64,000 bases of DNA from Facklamia sp. 7083-14-GEN3 (GCF_024742075.1 NZ_JANSGD010000002.1:1-64000), one strand, 5' to 3'. Counted from the first letter of the stretch, positions 18,603-27,676 are shown. The notes: generated by a model not told the origin, from the sequence alone. Translations and numbers: made by a program.

Positions 18603-18959
18603 CTACTTATTATCTTTTGCTTCTGGAACAATTTCTTGGGCGAGATCTTTAAAGAACTCATCAAAGGAAACATCTTCTTCTTCGTCAGATTTTAAATCAG
18701 GATCTATCCGATCCTTTATGGCATTTTTGAACGTCATATCAATATCATCTCGGTATGAAACCTCTACTTCCCGAACAAAATTTAAATTTCGTAAAGAAGT
18801 TAGGGTTTCATCAATCTGAGAATCATTAACATATACTATAGCATATTTTAAACGTTCGCTCAGATAATGTACTGTTCCATATTTTCTTAATTGCTTCCAT
18901 TGTTTCAGGGTATATAACCACACAACAATCGATTTCCTTTTAACTGTTTCAAATGTCAT
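18603..18959 (-). CDS. ylbG: YlbG family protein (UPF0298, DUF2129)
   Basis: Cytoplasmic protein of 118 residues. Residues 8-75 (KSIVVWLYTLKQWKQLRKYGTVHYLSERLKYAIVYV, then LTSLRNLNFVREVEVSYR) match the YlbG family; the remaining tail is acidic. Its function is unknown. The first base of its start codon is the last base of ftsW, a one-base overlap typical of coupled translation. Confidence 0.9.
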   Translation of the reverse strand: MTFETVKRKSIVVWLYTLKQWKQLRKYGTVHYLSERLKYAIVYVNDSQIDETLTSLRNLNFVREVEVSYRDDIDMTFKNAIKDRIDPDLKSDEEEDVSFDEFFKDLAQEIVPEAKDNK

Positions 18960-20230
18960 TAGCGTCCACCTTTCAAATTAGAAACCTTGGAGAGACTAGT
19001 TGTTTGTTTCATTCGAGCTTCTTCACTGATAAATTTTTGAACAATACCTATCATCAATAAATTTGCCACCATACTTGTACCCCCATAAGATATAAAGGGA
19101 AGGGTCACACCAGTAAGTGGGATTAAGCTTGTTAATCCTCCAATATTTACAAATGTTTGCGTAAACAACAAGATAGCAAACCCAGTAATACAAATACGGT
19201 GAAACAGTTTGCTCATCATACCGGCTGTTCTTAATAGGTAAAAAACTAAGCCGAGTAATGTCAAAATAACAACGGTTACTCCTAGCAGTCCTGTCTCTTC
19301 TGCTATCACTGATAAAACGAAGTCTGTATGAGCTGCAGGGAGCATTTCTTTTACTACTCCTTGACCCAAACCCACACCGAAAAGGCCACCATTAGCGATT
19401 GCTTTATACGATTGAATGACTTGATAACCTGTCCCATGTTGATATTTAAACGGATCAATGAAAGATCCCAAGCGCTCAAATAAGTGGCTGCCAGAAGCGA
19501 CAAAATCATCCGCAAAGTATTTAGAAAAAAAATAAAGGGCGATTAAAAAAGTCATGAAGCTAACAATAGAAAGTAAATTTTTCTTCTTAGAAAGGTAAAA
19601 AATCATAAATGGACTGTAAGCACAAAAAATAATGAGAGCCAATGTTCCATAATCTGGTTGCTTAAATATAAAAAAACCAGACAGTACCATTAATATAAAA
19701 GGAAATTTTACATTCCAAAAAGAAGACTTTTCTAGAGCTATCAGGTAAGTTCTTTTGAAATAAATGATTAAACGACTACATGTAAGTACCACCATAACTT
19801 TAAATAACTCAGAAGGTTGAAAATTATAACCATAAACATTAATCCAAGAAGAAGCCCCTCCCCCTTCTTGGCCGAAATAGGTGGCATAAAAAATTAAGAC
19901 CATTGTTAGAAAATTTAAAACGTTAAGTAAAAATATGTTAGTAAACCATTCGTCTGGAACAAGCCGTACGAGTAGAATCATGCAAAAGCCAATCAGCATT
20001 GACAGACCCTGCTTCTTCACCATACCTAATGGGTCTTGTGACATAGTGGAAGAAAAGACCGCTAAGAGGGAGAATAGTAACAATACAGCGACAATAAGCA
20101 TCAATAGCTTATCGCCTTTACCATATAAATCAAAATTTTTCTTAAAAGTTGTAATAAATCCCTCTTGCTTCTTTGCTTTAGAATCTAATCCTCTAGGTTT
20201 AGGAGTGATATATAAGACTTTGTTTTCCAT
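18959..20230 (-). CDS. ftsW: FtsW/RodA/SpoVE family peptidoglycan glycosyltransferase, probably FtsW
   Basis: Polytopic SEDS protein (423 residues, about ten membrane segments) that polymerises lipid II at the septum with a partner PBP. Hallmarks are SSWINVYGYNFQPSELFKV near residue 140, KQPDYGTLALI near 205, GTGYQVIQSYKAIANGGLFGVGLGQG near 270, LPAAHTDFVLSVIAEE near 300 and LPFISYGGTS near 385. Placement next to ylbG and rsmD favours FtsW over RodA, since Bacillus ftsW lies in the same stretch; the assignment is by context. Confidence 0.87.
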   Translation of the reverse strand: MENKVLYITPKPRGLDSKAKKQEGFITTFKKNFDLYGKGDKLLMLIVAVLLLFSLLAVFSSTMSQDPLGMVKKQGLSMLIGFCMILLVRLVPDEWFTNIFLLNVLNFLTMVLIFYATYFGQEGGGASSWINVYGYNFQPSELFKVMVVLTCSRLIIYFKRTYLIALEKSSFWNVKFPFILMVLSGFFIFKQPDYGTLALIIFCAYSPFMIFYLSKKKNLLSIVSFMTFLIALYFFSKYFADDFVASGSHLFERLGSFIDPFKYQHGTGYQVIQSYKAIANGGLFGVGLGQGVVKEMLPAAHTDFVLSVIAEETGLLGVTVVILTLLGLVFYLLRTAGMMSKLFHRICITGFAILLFTQTFVNIGGLTSLIPLTGVTLPFISYGGTSMVANLLMIGIVQKFISEEARMKQTTSLSKVSNLKGGR

Positions 20231-20334
20231 AATTATTCCTCTCTAATTCACTAAAAATATTATAGCATAAAGCATTCATGGTGGGTATTTATGAAAAAGA
20301 GATATCAATTTCCATTAATAAAATTAAAATTAAA

Positions 20335-20377
20335 AAACACTTACTTTTCTTAGGTCTAATGACTTGGAAAGTAAGTG
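20335..20377 (-). terminator. terminator after sodA
   Basis: On the reverse strand TTTTCACTTACTTTCC pairs with AAAAGTAAGTG around a 17-base loop and is followed by TTTTTTAATTTT. It lies about 50 bases after the sodA stop codon. Confidence 0.75.
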
Positions 20378-20429
20378 AAAACTATATAAATAGTTTCAGT
20401 AAAAACTTTTTGATTTTTTATTCAAAATA

Positions 20430-21032
20430 TTATGCTGAAAAACGTTCAGCTACTTTATCCCAATTAACAATTGACCAGAAAGCCTTAACATAATCTGGAC
20501 GTCTGTTTTGATAATTTAAATAGTAAGCATGCTCCCATACGTCTAATCCAAGTAATGGAGTTAATCCTTCAGTTAAAGGATTGTCTTGGTTAGGTGTGCC
20601 TAAAACTTTTAATTTTTCGCCTTCTTTAACTAACCAACCCCAACCCGAACCAAATTGACCAGTAGCTGCTTTGGTAAATTCCTCTTGGAATTTTTCGAAT
20701 GACCCAAAGTCTTCATCAATCTTTTTAGCTAAGTCTCCTGAAGGCTTGTTATCTTCTTTAGGAGCTTGCAATGATTCCCAGAACAATGAATGGTTATAAT
20801 GCCCACCACCATTATTACGGACAGCTGTTTGAATGTCACTTGGAAGCGATTTTAAGTTTTTAATGATTTCTTCAATCGATTGATCGGCATATTCTGTTCC
20901 CTCAACGGCTGCGTTTAATTTTGTTACATAGCCATTATGGTGTTTAGTATGATGAATCTCCATTGTTTTTTGATCAATAGCTGGCTCTAAACTGTCATAA
21001 GCATACGGTAATTCTGGTAATTTGAATGTCAT
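20430..21032 (-). CDS. sodA: superoxide dismutase, Mn/Fe type
   Basis: Converts superoxide to oxygen and hydrogen peroxide. AGGAGG lies 7 bases before the ATG at 21032; the seven upstream codons of the longer frame cover that site. The 200-residue protein has all metal ligands in context: [13 protein letters not shown] (first His), [15 protein letters not shown] (second His) and [22 protein letters not shown] (Asp and His). Its own terminator makes it a single-gene unit. Presence of sodA suits an aerotolerant lactic-type bacterium. Confidence 0.96.
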   Translation of the reverse strand: MTFKLPELPYAYDSLEPAIDQKTMEIHHTKHHNGYVTKLNAAVEGTEYADQSIEEIIKNLKSLPSDIQTAVRNNGGGHYNHSLFWESLQAPKEDNKPSGDLAKKIDEDFGSFEKFQEEFTKAATGQFGSGWGWLVKEGEKLKVLGTPNQDNPLTEGLTPLLGLDVWEHAYYLNYQNRRPDYVKAFWSIVNWDKVAERFSA

Positions 21033-21128
21033 TTTAATTCCTCCTAATTTCATTTGTTATATTCATATTATCACGCCTTAGTAAGCAGTCAAAGAAATAT
21101 GCTTACACTTTTACTTCTATAGATAATA

Positions 21129-21163
21129 AAAAACCAAAGTAGCGATGCCACTACTTTGGCTTT
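21129..21163 (-). terminator. terminator after typA
   Basis: On the reverse strand GCCAAAGTAG and CTACTTTGGT pair around TGGCATCG and are followed by TTTTTTATT. Confidence 0.92.
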
Positions 21164-21171
21164 ATTTGATC

Positions 21172-23001
21172 CTATTTCTTATTTTTCTTAGACTTTTCAC
21201 GTAAGGACTTATCTAAAATTCGCTTACGTAAACGAATGGATTCCGGGGTAATCTCACAGTACTCATCATCTGCCATAAATTGAATAGCTTCTTCTAAGGT
21301 CATTTTCTTAGTCGATTTAATGACTGCTGTTTGATCTTTATTAGCAGAACGCACGTTTGTTAATTGCTTAGCTTTAGTGATATTAACTGTTAAGTCATTC
21401 TCACGATTGTGCTCGCCAACAATCATTCCTTGATACACTTCGGTACCTGGTTCAACAAAAATAGTTCCGCGGTCTTCTAAGTTCATGATGGAATATGTTG
21501 TTGCTTGACCACTATCAATAGATACTAAGGTTCCATTACGACGTTGACCTAATTCAACATTAATCATGGGACGATATTCATCATAAGTATGATTCATGAT
21601 CCCATAGCCCCTCGTTAGGGACATAAATTCGGTTGAAAAACCTATCAAACCACGAGCTGGAATTGAAAAGACCAAACGAATCTGGCCATTACCAGAATGT
21701 ACCATATCAGCCATTTCACCACGACGATTACTAATGGCCTCAATAATACCGCCCATATATTCTTCAGGAGTATCGATTTGTAGACGTTCAAAAGGCTCTG
21801 ATTTAACACCATCAATTTCTCTAATAATAACTTGTGGACGAGATACTTGGAATTCATATCCTTGACGTCGCATATTTTCGATAAGAATAGATAAATGCAA
21901 TTCACCACGACCAGCCACTCGGAAGGTATCTGGTGAATCAGTCGGGATCACATTAAGGGAAACATCCGTATGCAATTCTTGCATCAAACGATCTTCTAAA
22001 TTACGAGCAGTAACGTATTTTCCTTCACGACCTGCGAAAGGCGAATTGTTGGTTAAGAAATTCATTTCAAGTGTTGGTTCATCAATATGTAAAAGTGGCA
22101 TTGCTTCTGGATTTTCAACCGAAGCGATTGTCTCTCCCACATAAATATCATCCATTCCTGATATTGCAATCAAGTCACCAGCCATGGCTTCTTTAATTTC
22201 AATTCGATCTAAACCTAAAAAGCCATATAATTTAGTCACACGGAAATTTTTCTTAGAACCATCAATCTTAATAACGGTTACTGAATCACCGACTTTAATT
22301 TTACCTCTGAATACCCGGCCGATTCCAATTCTACCGACAAAATCGTTATAATCCAGCATGGTCACTTGGCATTGTAAAGGTTCATCCGAATTATCAATGG
22401 GTGCAGGAATATGCTCAATCACTGACTCAAAAATTGGATCCATAGTATTCTCTTGATCTGCTAAATCACTTGACAGTGAAGAAGTTCCATTAATAGCTGA
22501 AGCATAAACAACAGGGAACTCTAGTTGATCATCATCTGCGCCTAATTCAATCAATAAGTTAAGCACTTCATCAACAACCACTTCTGGTCGAGCCGATGGC
22601 TTATCGATTTTATTAACAACTACTAAAGGAGTTTTCCCTTCTTCTAAAGCTTTTTTCAAAACAAAGCGTGTCTGAGGCATGGTTCCTTCATAGGCATCCA
22701 CGACTAGAATGACTCCATCAACCATTTTCATTATACGTTCAACTTCCCCACCGAAGTCCGCATGTCCAGGAGTATCCATAATATTAATCCGTGTACCTTT
22801 ATAGTTTACAGCTGTGTTTTTAGCTAAAATCGTAATCCCACGTTCACGTTCAATATCATTTCGGTCCATTGCACGGTCATCGATTTGAGCCCTTGCATCT
22901 AAAGTATCTGATTGTTTAAGTAGCTCATTAACCAAGGTTGTTTTACCATGGTCGACGTGGGCAATAATTGCAATATTTCTTAAATCATTTCTTATTTTCA
23001 T
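21172..23001 (-). CDS. typA: translational GTPase TypA/BipA
   Basis: Ribosome-binding GTPase involved in 50S assembly and stress or cold adaptation. The 609-residue protein has the GTPase motifs [10 protein letters not shown] (residues 15-24), RERGITI (switch I), DTPGHADF near 77 and [11 protein letters not shown] near 131, then EF-Tu-like domain II, the EF-G-like domains and the TypA-specific C-terminus ending [19 protein letters not shown]. First gene after the suhB-like gene, 9 bases apart, within the UPF0223, suhB, typA group. Confidence 0.97.
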   Translation of the reverse strand: MKIRNDLRNIAIIAHVDHGKTTLVNELLKQSDTLDARAQIDDRAMDRNDIERERGITILAKNTAVNYKGTRINIMDTPGHADFGGEVERIMKMVDGVILVVDAYEGTMPQTRFVLKKALEEGKTPLVVVNKIDKPSARPEVVVDEVLNLLIELGADDDQLEFPVVYASAINGTSSLSSDLADQENTMDPIFESVIEHIPAPIDNSDEPLQCQVTMLDYNDFVGRIGIGRVFRGKIKVGDSVTVIKIDGSKKNFRVTKLYGFLGLDRIEIKEAMAGDLIAISGMDDIYVGETIASVENPEAMPLLHIDEPTLEMNFLTNNSPFAGREGKYVTARNLEDRLMQELHTDVSLNVIPTDSPDTFRVAGRGELHLSILIENMRRQGYEFQVSRPQVIIREIDGVKSEPFERLQIDTPEEYMGGIIEAISNRRGEMADMVHSGNGQIRLVFSIPARGLIGFSTEFMSLTRGYGIMNHTYDEYRPMINVELGQRRNGTLVSIDSGQATTYSIMNLEDRGTIFVEPGTEVYQGMIVGEHNRENDLTVNITKAKQLTNVRSANKDQTAVIKSTKKMTLEEAIQFMADDEYCEITPESIRLRKRILDKSLREKSKKNKK

Positions 23002-23010
23002 TAAATTCTC

Positions 23011-23790
23011 CTAATTTTCTTTTAAATTGACTATCTGTAAAACTTCCTCATAAACTGCACCATTGCAAAAGATTCCTGGGTTAGCTGTTAAAAGATTCAG
23101 AGCTTTTCCATTAGGTTGACTGTATTTAAATCCTAAAGATTCTAAAATAGCAACTCCCGCTGCAAAATCCCAAGGCATTAGTCTACTTGCTAAATAAAAA
23201 GCTGATTCCCCTCTAATAACAGAAATCATTTCATAAGCTGCACAACCATAAGATCTAGATCCTAAGGAAGCACGTAAAAGATCTTGACTATTGAATTGGT
23301 TTCGAACTAAAATGTGGGCATTTGTAACCATCAGTGATTCTGATAAGGAGTTAATTTTTAACGGCTGCAAAGGACGGTCATTTAAATAGGCACCTTGCCC
23401 TACGATTCCATAATAAAGGTCTTCTTGCATCACGTCATAGATGTAACCCGCTAATGGCTGACCATCTACATAAATACCAATCATGATACCGAAGAAACGA
23501 CCTTGCTTAACAAAATTTAAAGTGCCATCGATAGGATCTATGATCCATAGAACTCCTTGAGTATCCTTAATGGAGTGACCCTTTCCTTCTTCACTTAATA
23601 CCCGATGATCCGGATAGTGAATATTAATTTGTTGGGTTAAATACTCTTCAACTTCTTTATCCATTCGCGTGACTAAATCACTAGCGTTCGTTTTTTCTTT
23701 CACCATTAAATTGGTATTTAAGGAAGCAATCAACGAGTCCCCCGCAGTTTTTAACCAAGACATTACACGTTGATGTATTTGAAAATCCAT
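23011..23790 (-). CDS. suhB: inositol monophosphatase family protein
   Basis: Mg-dependent, Li-sensitive type phosphatase of 259 residues acting on inositol phosphate or another small phosphate ester; the natural substrate in these bacteria is not known. Motif A is WIIDPIDGTLNFVKQGRFF near residue 83, the metal Glu is in VLSEEGKG near 64 and motif B is MPWDFAAGVAILESLG near 205. It lies between UPF0223 and typA, an order conserved in Firmicutes. Confidence 0.92.
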   Translation of the reverse strand: MDFQIHQRVMSWLKTAGDSLIASLNTNLMVKEKTNASDLVTRMDKEVEEYLTQQINIHYPDHRVLSEEGKGHSIKDTQGVLWIIDPIDGTLNFVKQGRFFGIMIGIYVDGQPLAGYIYDVMQEDLYYGIVGQGAYLNDRPLQPLKINSLSESLMVTNAHILVRNQFNSQDLLRASLGSRSYGCAAYEMISVIRGESAFYLASRLMPWDFAAGVAILESLGFKYSQPNGKALNLLTANPGIFCNGAVYEEVLQIVNLKEN

Positions 23791-23799
23791 ATTGACCTC

Positions 23800-24075
23800 C
23801 TAAGGCATTTTTAAAGTTTGAGATTCTTTCAATGTTTTAGCTTTTTGCATACATTGATAGATAGAGTACCCTGAAGCCGTTTGAAATTTACGATCAATTT
23901 GTTTTTCTTCGCTTATCGAATTGACAATTTCTTTAAAAGCCCGGTACTTATCTTTAATCCGTACTACTTTAATTCCTGTTTCATAGGCGGATTCAACAGC
24001 TGCTAAAAATTCAACAACAATCGCAATTTCTTGACTCGACCAATCTTCATTTAATGGATAAGAATAATTAGACAT
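23800..24075 (-). CDS. UPF0223 family protein (YktA-like)
   Basis: Small protein of 91 residues, all-helical, starting SNYSYPLNEDWSSQEI, with FLAAVESAYE and VKIKDKYRAFKEIV-like segments (IRVVRIKDKYRAFKEIVNSI) and GYSIYQCMQKAK. The family has a known structure but no known function. First gene of the UPF0223, suhB, typA operon, with TTGGAGG before the ATG. Confidence 0.88.
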   Translation of the reverse strand: MSNYSYPLNEDWSSQEIAIVVEFLAAVESAYETGIKVVRIKDKYRAFKEIVNSISEEKQIDRKFQTASGYSIYQCMQKAKTLKESQTLKMP

Positions 24076-24298
24076 ATTATTGCACCTCCAACAAATTCAT
24101 TTCGGTTAATACTAATATAACGCATTTTTGCGTAAATGAAAAAGTATTTCGAATATAAAACGTTTTCTAACACTAATATTATGAAATTTTATTCACAGAG
24201 AGAAACTTGAGTCACTTGTTAAAAGAATTGACTAAGCGTTCTAACTTTTATTAGAATTAATAAATAAGAATCAGAAATACTCTACGACTACCTTAATA
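24076..24298. other. intergenic interval between UPF0223 and the MATE gene
   Basis: About 300 bases separate the divergent genes. On the reverse strand TATATT (24119-24114) may be the -10 box of the UPF0223 operon; beside it ACGCATTTTTGCGT forms a small hairpin. No further gene or RNA is seen. Confidence 0.4.
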
Positions 24299-24327
24299 TT
24301 TACCTTTAGAAATATTTGTGCTATACT
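24299..24327 (+). promoter_or_regulatory. promoter of the MATE exporter
   Basis: TTTACC (24299-24304) and TATACT (24322-24327) are separated by 17 bases, 54 bases upstream of the GTG start. Confidence 0.7.
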
Positions 24328-24380
24328 GAAAAATCGATTCAATCAACTTCTTTATAATTTTATAAGAAAGGAAGAACTTT

Positions 24381-25790
24381 GTGACCCGTAATAATGAAAC
24401 AATTAAAACAGTCTCCAAGCAAACGCCTATAGAAACCGAATCGGTCTCAAAATTACTGAGACAGTTTGCAATCCCTAGTATTATAGCTAACCTAGCTAAC
24501 TCTCTTTACAATATAGTGGATCAAATCTTTATTGGACAAGGAGTTGGCTATTTAGGAAATGCTGCAACCAATATCGCTTTCCCTATAACAACTATTTGTT
24601 TAGCGATTGGACTACTAACAGGAATCGGAGCGGCGGCTAACTTTAATTTAAATGTCGGTCGAAAAAATTATTTAACCGCTCGGAATACTCTTGCAACAGC
24701 TTTTGGTTTCCTGATTTTATCAGGGATTGTGCTCGCCTTCTCAGTCTTTTGGCTAGCTGGCCCACTAATGGCATTTTTTGGAGCCACCGAACAAGTTTAT
24801 CCCCTCTCCGTTCAATATGTCCAAATAATTGCTATCGGCATTCCTTTTTTTATGTTAAGTATTGGTGGTGCTAACCTTGTAAGAGCGGACGGGAGTGCAA
24901 AATACTCTATGGCTAGTATTCTTCTCGGTGCAATGATCAACACAATCTTAGATCCAATCTTTATTTTTGTCTTTAATTGGGGTATTCGCGGAGCCGCTTG
25001 GGCAACTATAATCGGCCAAATAGCCTCCGGACTCTTTATTCTTGCCTATTTCCCAAAATTTAAACAAGTCAGCATCACTTTCCGTGAAATTACAATTCAA
25101 TTGAAAGAGCTTTTAGAAATATTTAAACTAGGTGTCAATGCTTTGGTCTTCCAACTTTCGAATACGGTTGTCCAAATCATACTCAATAATACGCTAAAAT
25201 TTGCTGGGGCTAGCTCGATATACGGTGCAGATATCCCAATCGCTGCGGCCGGTATTACTATTAAAGTCAACACCTTGTTCCTCGGTGTTGTAATAGGAAT
25301 CGTTCAGGGTGCACAACCTATTTTAAGTGTCAATTATGGAGCTAAAAATTATCAACGTGTAAGAGATACATTTAAATTGGAAATGAAGATCTTAGCTGTT
25401 TTTTCTTTATTAATGTTTATAGTTTTTCAAACTTTAACACGTCCATTAATAAGTATCTTCGGTAATGGTGATGATTTGTATTTTACTTATTCCGTACATT
25501 ACTTGCGCACCTTTTTATTTATGACAGTTATTGCAGGTATGCATATTGGAATGGCCAATCTTTTATCAGCTATCGGCTTTGGATTTAAGAGTGCAGTGTT
25601 AGCCTTGAGTAAACAAATCATATTTTTACTCCCTCTTATTCTCCTTTTTGGTCATTACTTTGGCGTAGAACTAGTTCCTATGGCGGCGCCAATTGCCGAT
25701 GGATTAGCTTTTATTCTAGCTAGCTATGTCATCTATCATCAATTCAAATCAATGCCAAAAAATGATTTGGGGACATTACCTTCTCGCTAA
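24381..25790 (+). CDS. MATE family cation-coupled multidrug/toxin exporter
   Basis: Membrane transporter of 469 residues with twelve predicted membrane segments and the two-fold repeat of MATE proteins (first half from LLRQFAIPSIIANLANSLYNIVDQIFIGQG, second from LKELLEIFKLGVNALVFQLSNTVVQIILN). It exports drugs or toxic organics using Na+ or H+; substrate unknown. Start is GTG 8 bases after GAAAGGAAG. It has its own promoter and terminator. It is the last host gene before the prophage and lies convergent to the pdh operon end. Confidence 0.92.
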   Translation: MTRNNETIKTVSKQTPIETESVSKLLRQFAIPSIIANLANSLYNIVDQIFIGQGVGYLGNAATNIAFPITTICLAIGLLTGIGAAANFNLNVGRKNYLTARNTLATAFGFLILSGIVLAFSVFWLAGPLMAFFGATEQVYPLSVQYVQIIAIGIPFFMLSIGGANLVRADGSAKYSMASILLGAMINTILDPIFIFVFNWGIRGAAWATIIGQIASGLFILAYFPKFKQVSITFREITIQLKELLEIFKLGVNALVFQLSNTVVQIILNNTLKFAGASSIYGADIPIAAAGITIKVNTLFLGVVIGIVQGAQPILSVNYGAKNYQRVRDTFKLEMKILAVFSLLMFIVFQTLTRPLISIFGNGDDLYFTYSVHYLRTFLFMTVIAGMHIGMANLLSAIGFGFKSAVLALSKQIIFLLPLILLFGHYFGVELVPMAAPIADGLAFILASYVIYHQFKSMPKNDLGTLPSR

Positions 25791-25819
25791 ATCTTTAACT
25801 ATACTAATCTCAAAATTTT

Positions 25820-25851
25820 AAAACCCATGCATAAATTTATGCATGGGTTTT
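25820..25851. terminator. terminator after the MATE gene
   Basis: A perfect 16-bp inverted repeat (25820-25835 with 25836-25851, AAAACCCATGCATAAA and its complement) with T and A runs at its ends, able to act in both directions. Confidence 0.9.
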
Positions 25852-25903
25852 AAGTTAATTATGTTATTTTACTATTAAATGTAATGCCTTCAGATGAGTA
25901 AAC

Positions 25904-25934
25904 AAAAACCCTGACAACTTCTGTCAGGGTTTTA
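25904..25934 (-). terminator. original lpd terminator, now cut off from lpd by the prophage
   Basis: AAAACCCTGACA (25905-25916) and TGTCAGGGTTTT (25922-25933) form a perfect 12-bp stem; on the reverse strand TTTTTGTT follows. It lies 8 bases beyond the attL copy of the lpd stop codon, so before integration it was the lpd terminator. It now stands 35 kb from lpd. Confidence 0.85.
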
Positions 25935-25938
25935 AATA

Positions 25939-25964
25939 TATTACATATGAATTGGCATACCTAA
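25939..25964. repeat. attL, left attachment core (26 bp)
   Basis: Identical over 26 bases to 61273-61298; the match begins TATTACATATG and ends GGCATACCTAA and fails directly outside on both sides. It contains a copy of the last eight codons and stop of lpd. The core plus an adjacent integrase gene at the other end define the prophage ends. Confidence 0.95.
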
Positions 25965-26073
25965 CAACTAGGCATACACAAATTTATATAGCGTTATGTT
26001 CAGCTTTAAATAAGGGTTTTTAATCAAAAATGAGAAGAAGTCTTATACAAAAATATATACTGTTATATACTTT

Positions 26074-26095
26074 TTGCCCCTTTTTTGCCCCTTTT
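26074..26095 (+). repeat. candidate integrase arm-binding site, left
   Basis: Two perfect tandem copies of TTGCCCCTTTT (11 bp each). The same tandem, with one base changed, occurs at 61194-61215 near the other end in the same orientation. Position on both sides of the attachment core suggests arm-type sites for the integrase. It overlaps the stop codon of the adjacent 76-residue gene. Confidence 0.65.
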
Positions 26096-26324
26096 ATTCA
26101 TAGTGACTATATTCGTACTTGCCATTTTCAATGGTAAAGAAAAATTTATGCGGTATACCATCAGCGCTATATTTCCTGGATATCTCGATAAAGTTTTCAT
26201 TCCTGGAATCCATAGCTTTTATCATATCATCAATTAGTATGTATATTGGATAACCATAAGTACAAAGTTGCGTGAAGTCTGATTCAAATCTTAAGTGTTT
26301 GGGTGTAAAGAAATTATATTCCAT
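26094..26324 (-). CDS. hypothetical accessory prophage protein with SOS-type promoter
   Basis: Protein of 76 residues, acidic and aromatic-rich (MEYNFFTPKHLRFESDFTQ at the start, closing IENGKYEYSHYE). I recognise no family. AAGGAG lies 7 bases before the ATG. It stands after the lysis-module terminator and next to attL, the usual place for an added gene (moron) expressed independently of the lytic transcript, and its promoter contains a LexA-type box. Expected to be induced by DNA damage; function unknown. Confidence 0.7.
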   Translation of the reverse strand: MEYNFFTPKHLRFESDFTQLCTYGYPIYILIDDMIKAMDSRNENFIEISRKYSADGIPHKFFFTIENGKYEYSHYE

Positions 26325-26344
26325 GTCATCTCTCCTTCACTTGA

Positions 26345-26373
26345 ATTATAGGAACATTTGTTCTTGATGTAAA
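26345..26373 (-). promoter_or_regulatory. promoter with a LexA/DinR-type SOS box
   Basis: On the reverse strand TTTACA (26373-26368) and TATAAT (26350-26345) are separated by 17 bases. The spacer holds AGAACAAATGTTCC, which agrees with the Gram-positive SOS consensus CGAACRNRYGTTYC at 13 of 14 positions. Binding of LexA there would block the promoter. Confidence 0.8.
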
Positions 26374-26390
26374 CAAAAATAACCCCACCT

Positions 26391-26410
26391 CCGATTAAGG
26401 AAGTGGGGTT
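26391..26410 (-). terminator. terminator of the lysis module
   Basis: On the reverse strand AACCCCACTT and AGGTGGGGTT pair (8-9 bp) and are followed by ATTTTTGTTT. It ends the late transcript directly after the amidase gene and insulates the SOS-type promoter. Confidence 0.88.
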
Positions 26411-26414
26411 TGTT

Positions 26415-27434
26415 TTATAATTTGGTAGCGAATTGTTTGCCACCAACTGCACCAATTTTTACGAATCTTTGTTTGCCGGAGTAAGAGGTGTATTGTCCCC
26501 ATACCCAGCCATCGCGATCGAACACTTTTTCCAATGAAACGGTATCGTCTTTGTCGTACATGTAACCATCTTTTGAAACGGTATCTTTGCCCTCGTACGC
26601 CTCGTTACGCACCCAAACTTTAGTGTTGAACTTGTAAACGCCGACCGACTTCGGTATTTCTACCGGTTTCTTCTTACCGGTGTTCAATTCATCTTTATAC
26701 TTAGCGACTTCTGCCTGCACAGCTGAATAATTATAGCCGGCTTTGGTTAATTTATCCTTGCGTTCTTGACCGTTACCCCAATCTCCACGATATACTTGTT
26801 TAGCAATCTCCCTATTCGTCAATTTAGGTGTGGTGTTAGGTGTTTTCGGTTGCTCTTTGATGTTTTTATCAATGTAAACTATACCACGCTGAGAATCGAC
26901 TAATTTTCCTGTTTTGACGTATAACTCCAAATCAGCTTTCCAAAGCTTCCACTTCTTCCAGTCGTTAGCCATCCAGTTACCCGGACAAGATTTTCGGCTT
27001 GCGTCATAGTGTCGAACCACATGAGATAACGGCACGTTGTACTCTTTCATTAAATGAGCGAACACTAAAATAGCTTGCATTCTTGTGTCTGGGTGGAAGT
27101 CCCATTCCCACGCATTGCGTCCGGTTGAGGTGTCTTGGCAAAGTTCAACGCTAATTGAATTGTCATTACTGATTCCATATCTGCCCTGACCGTCTCCAAC
27201 CGCCCACGATACGCGGTTGAAAGGTACCACTTGCACGGTATAATTCGGGTCAATAAACAAGTGAGCTGACGCATAACGCATTTTATTTTTGAAAAAACTA
27301 GCGTTGCCGTAAGCCTGGCCTGCTGCGCCGACAAAATGAAAGACCAAGTATTTAACTCGGTCTTTACTCATGTATCCGCCCATATTGACATTGGTTATCT
27401 CTTGCTTGAATGGTCTTAGTTCATATTTACTCAA
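26415..27434 (-). CDS. endolysin: N-acetylmuramoyl-L-alanine amidase with Cpl-7 and SH3-like domains
   Basis: Phage lysin that cuts the bond between N-acetylmuramate and the stem peptide at the end of infection. The Amidase_2 domain (about residues 20-165) has zinc ligands in YLVFHFVG (H33), RHYD (H142) and KSCPG (C150), plus SAHLFID. A Cpl-7 wall-binding repeat follows (EIAKQVYRGDWGNGQERKDK, about 205-250), then an SH3-like C-terminus. The TTG at 27434 is chosen because GGAGG lies 8 bases upstream and it overlaps the holin stop; an ATG six codons earlier is the alternative. 339 residues, no signal peptide, so release depends on the holin. Confidence 0.93.
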   Translation of the reverse strand: MSKYELRPFKQEITNVNMGGYMSKDRVKYLVFHFVGAAGQAYGNASFFKNKMRYASAHLFIDPNYTVQVVPFNRVSWAVGDGQGRYGISNDNSISVELCQDTSTGRNAWEWDFHPDTRMQAILVFAHLMKEYNVPLSHVVRHYDASRKSCPGNWMANDWKKWKLWKADLELYVKTGKLVDSQRGIVYIDKNIKEQPKTPNTTPKLTNREIAKQVYRGDWGNGQERKDKLTKAGYNYSAVQAEVAKYKDELNTGKKKPVEIPKSVGVYKFNTKVWVRNEAYEGKDTVSKDGYMYDKDDTVSLEKVFDRDGWVWGQYTSYSGKQRFVKIGAVGGKQFATKL

Positions 27435-27675
27435 TCTCTGCACCTCCAGCATTTATCTTCTCGCCAGTGTGATAAAGCCCGGTTGCTGTTGCCCCGTATA
27501 ACAACCCTTGGAAACCATGAACAAAAATATCTTGGCCATAATAAAAACTATAAAAAATACCCAATACAAAGCCGATTAAACAAGCTAGTAATGGGATATA
27601 TTTCGAAGGTGTGTATTGTTTCAACAGCTCCGTCAAAATCATAGTTGCAGGTACGATAAACATATTAAATTCCAT
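27427..27675 (-). CDS. phage holin
   Basis: Makes membrane holes that release the amidase. The start at 27675 follows GGGGGAAA; the longer frame has no support. The 82-residue protein has an amphipathic N-terminus (MEFNMFIVPATMILTELLKQY), a central membrane hairpin (YIPLLACLIGFVLGIFYSFYYG) and a third weak segment, ending in an acidic tail, similar in plan to A118-like holins. It overlaps the amidase start. Confidence 0.85.
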   Translation of the reverse strand: MEFNMFIVPATMILTELLKQYTPSKYIPLLACLIGFVLGIFYSFYYGQDIFVHGFQGLLYGATATGLYHTGEKINAGGAEIE

Positions 27676-27676
27676 T

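Noticed and set aside
20278-20493. 71-codon plus-strand frame upstream of ftsW
   Set aside because: It runs across the sodA terminator into the antisense of sodA and has no start signal.
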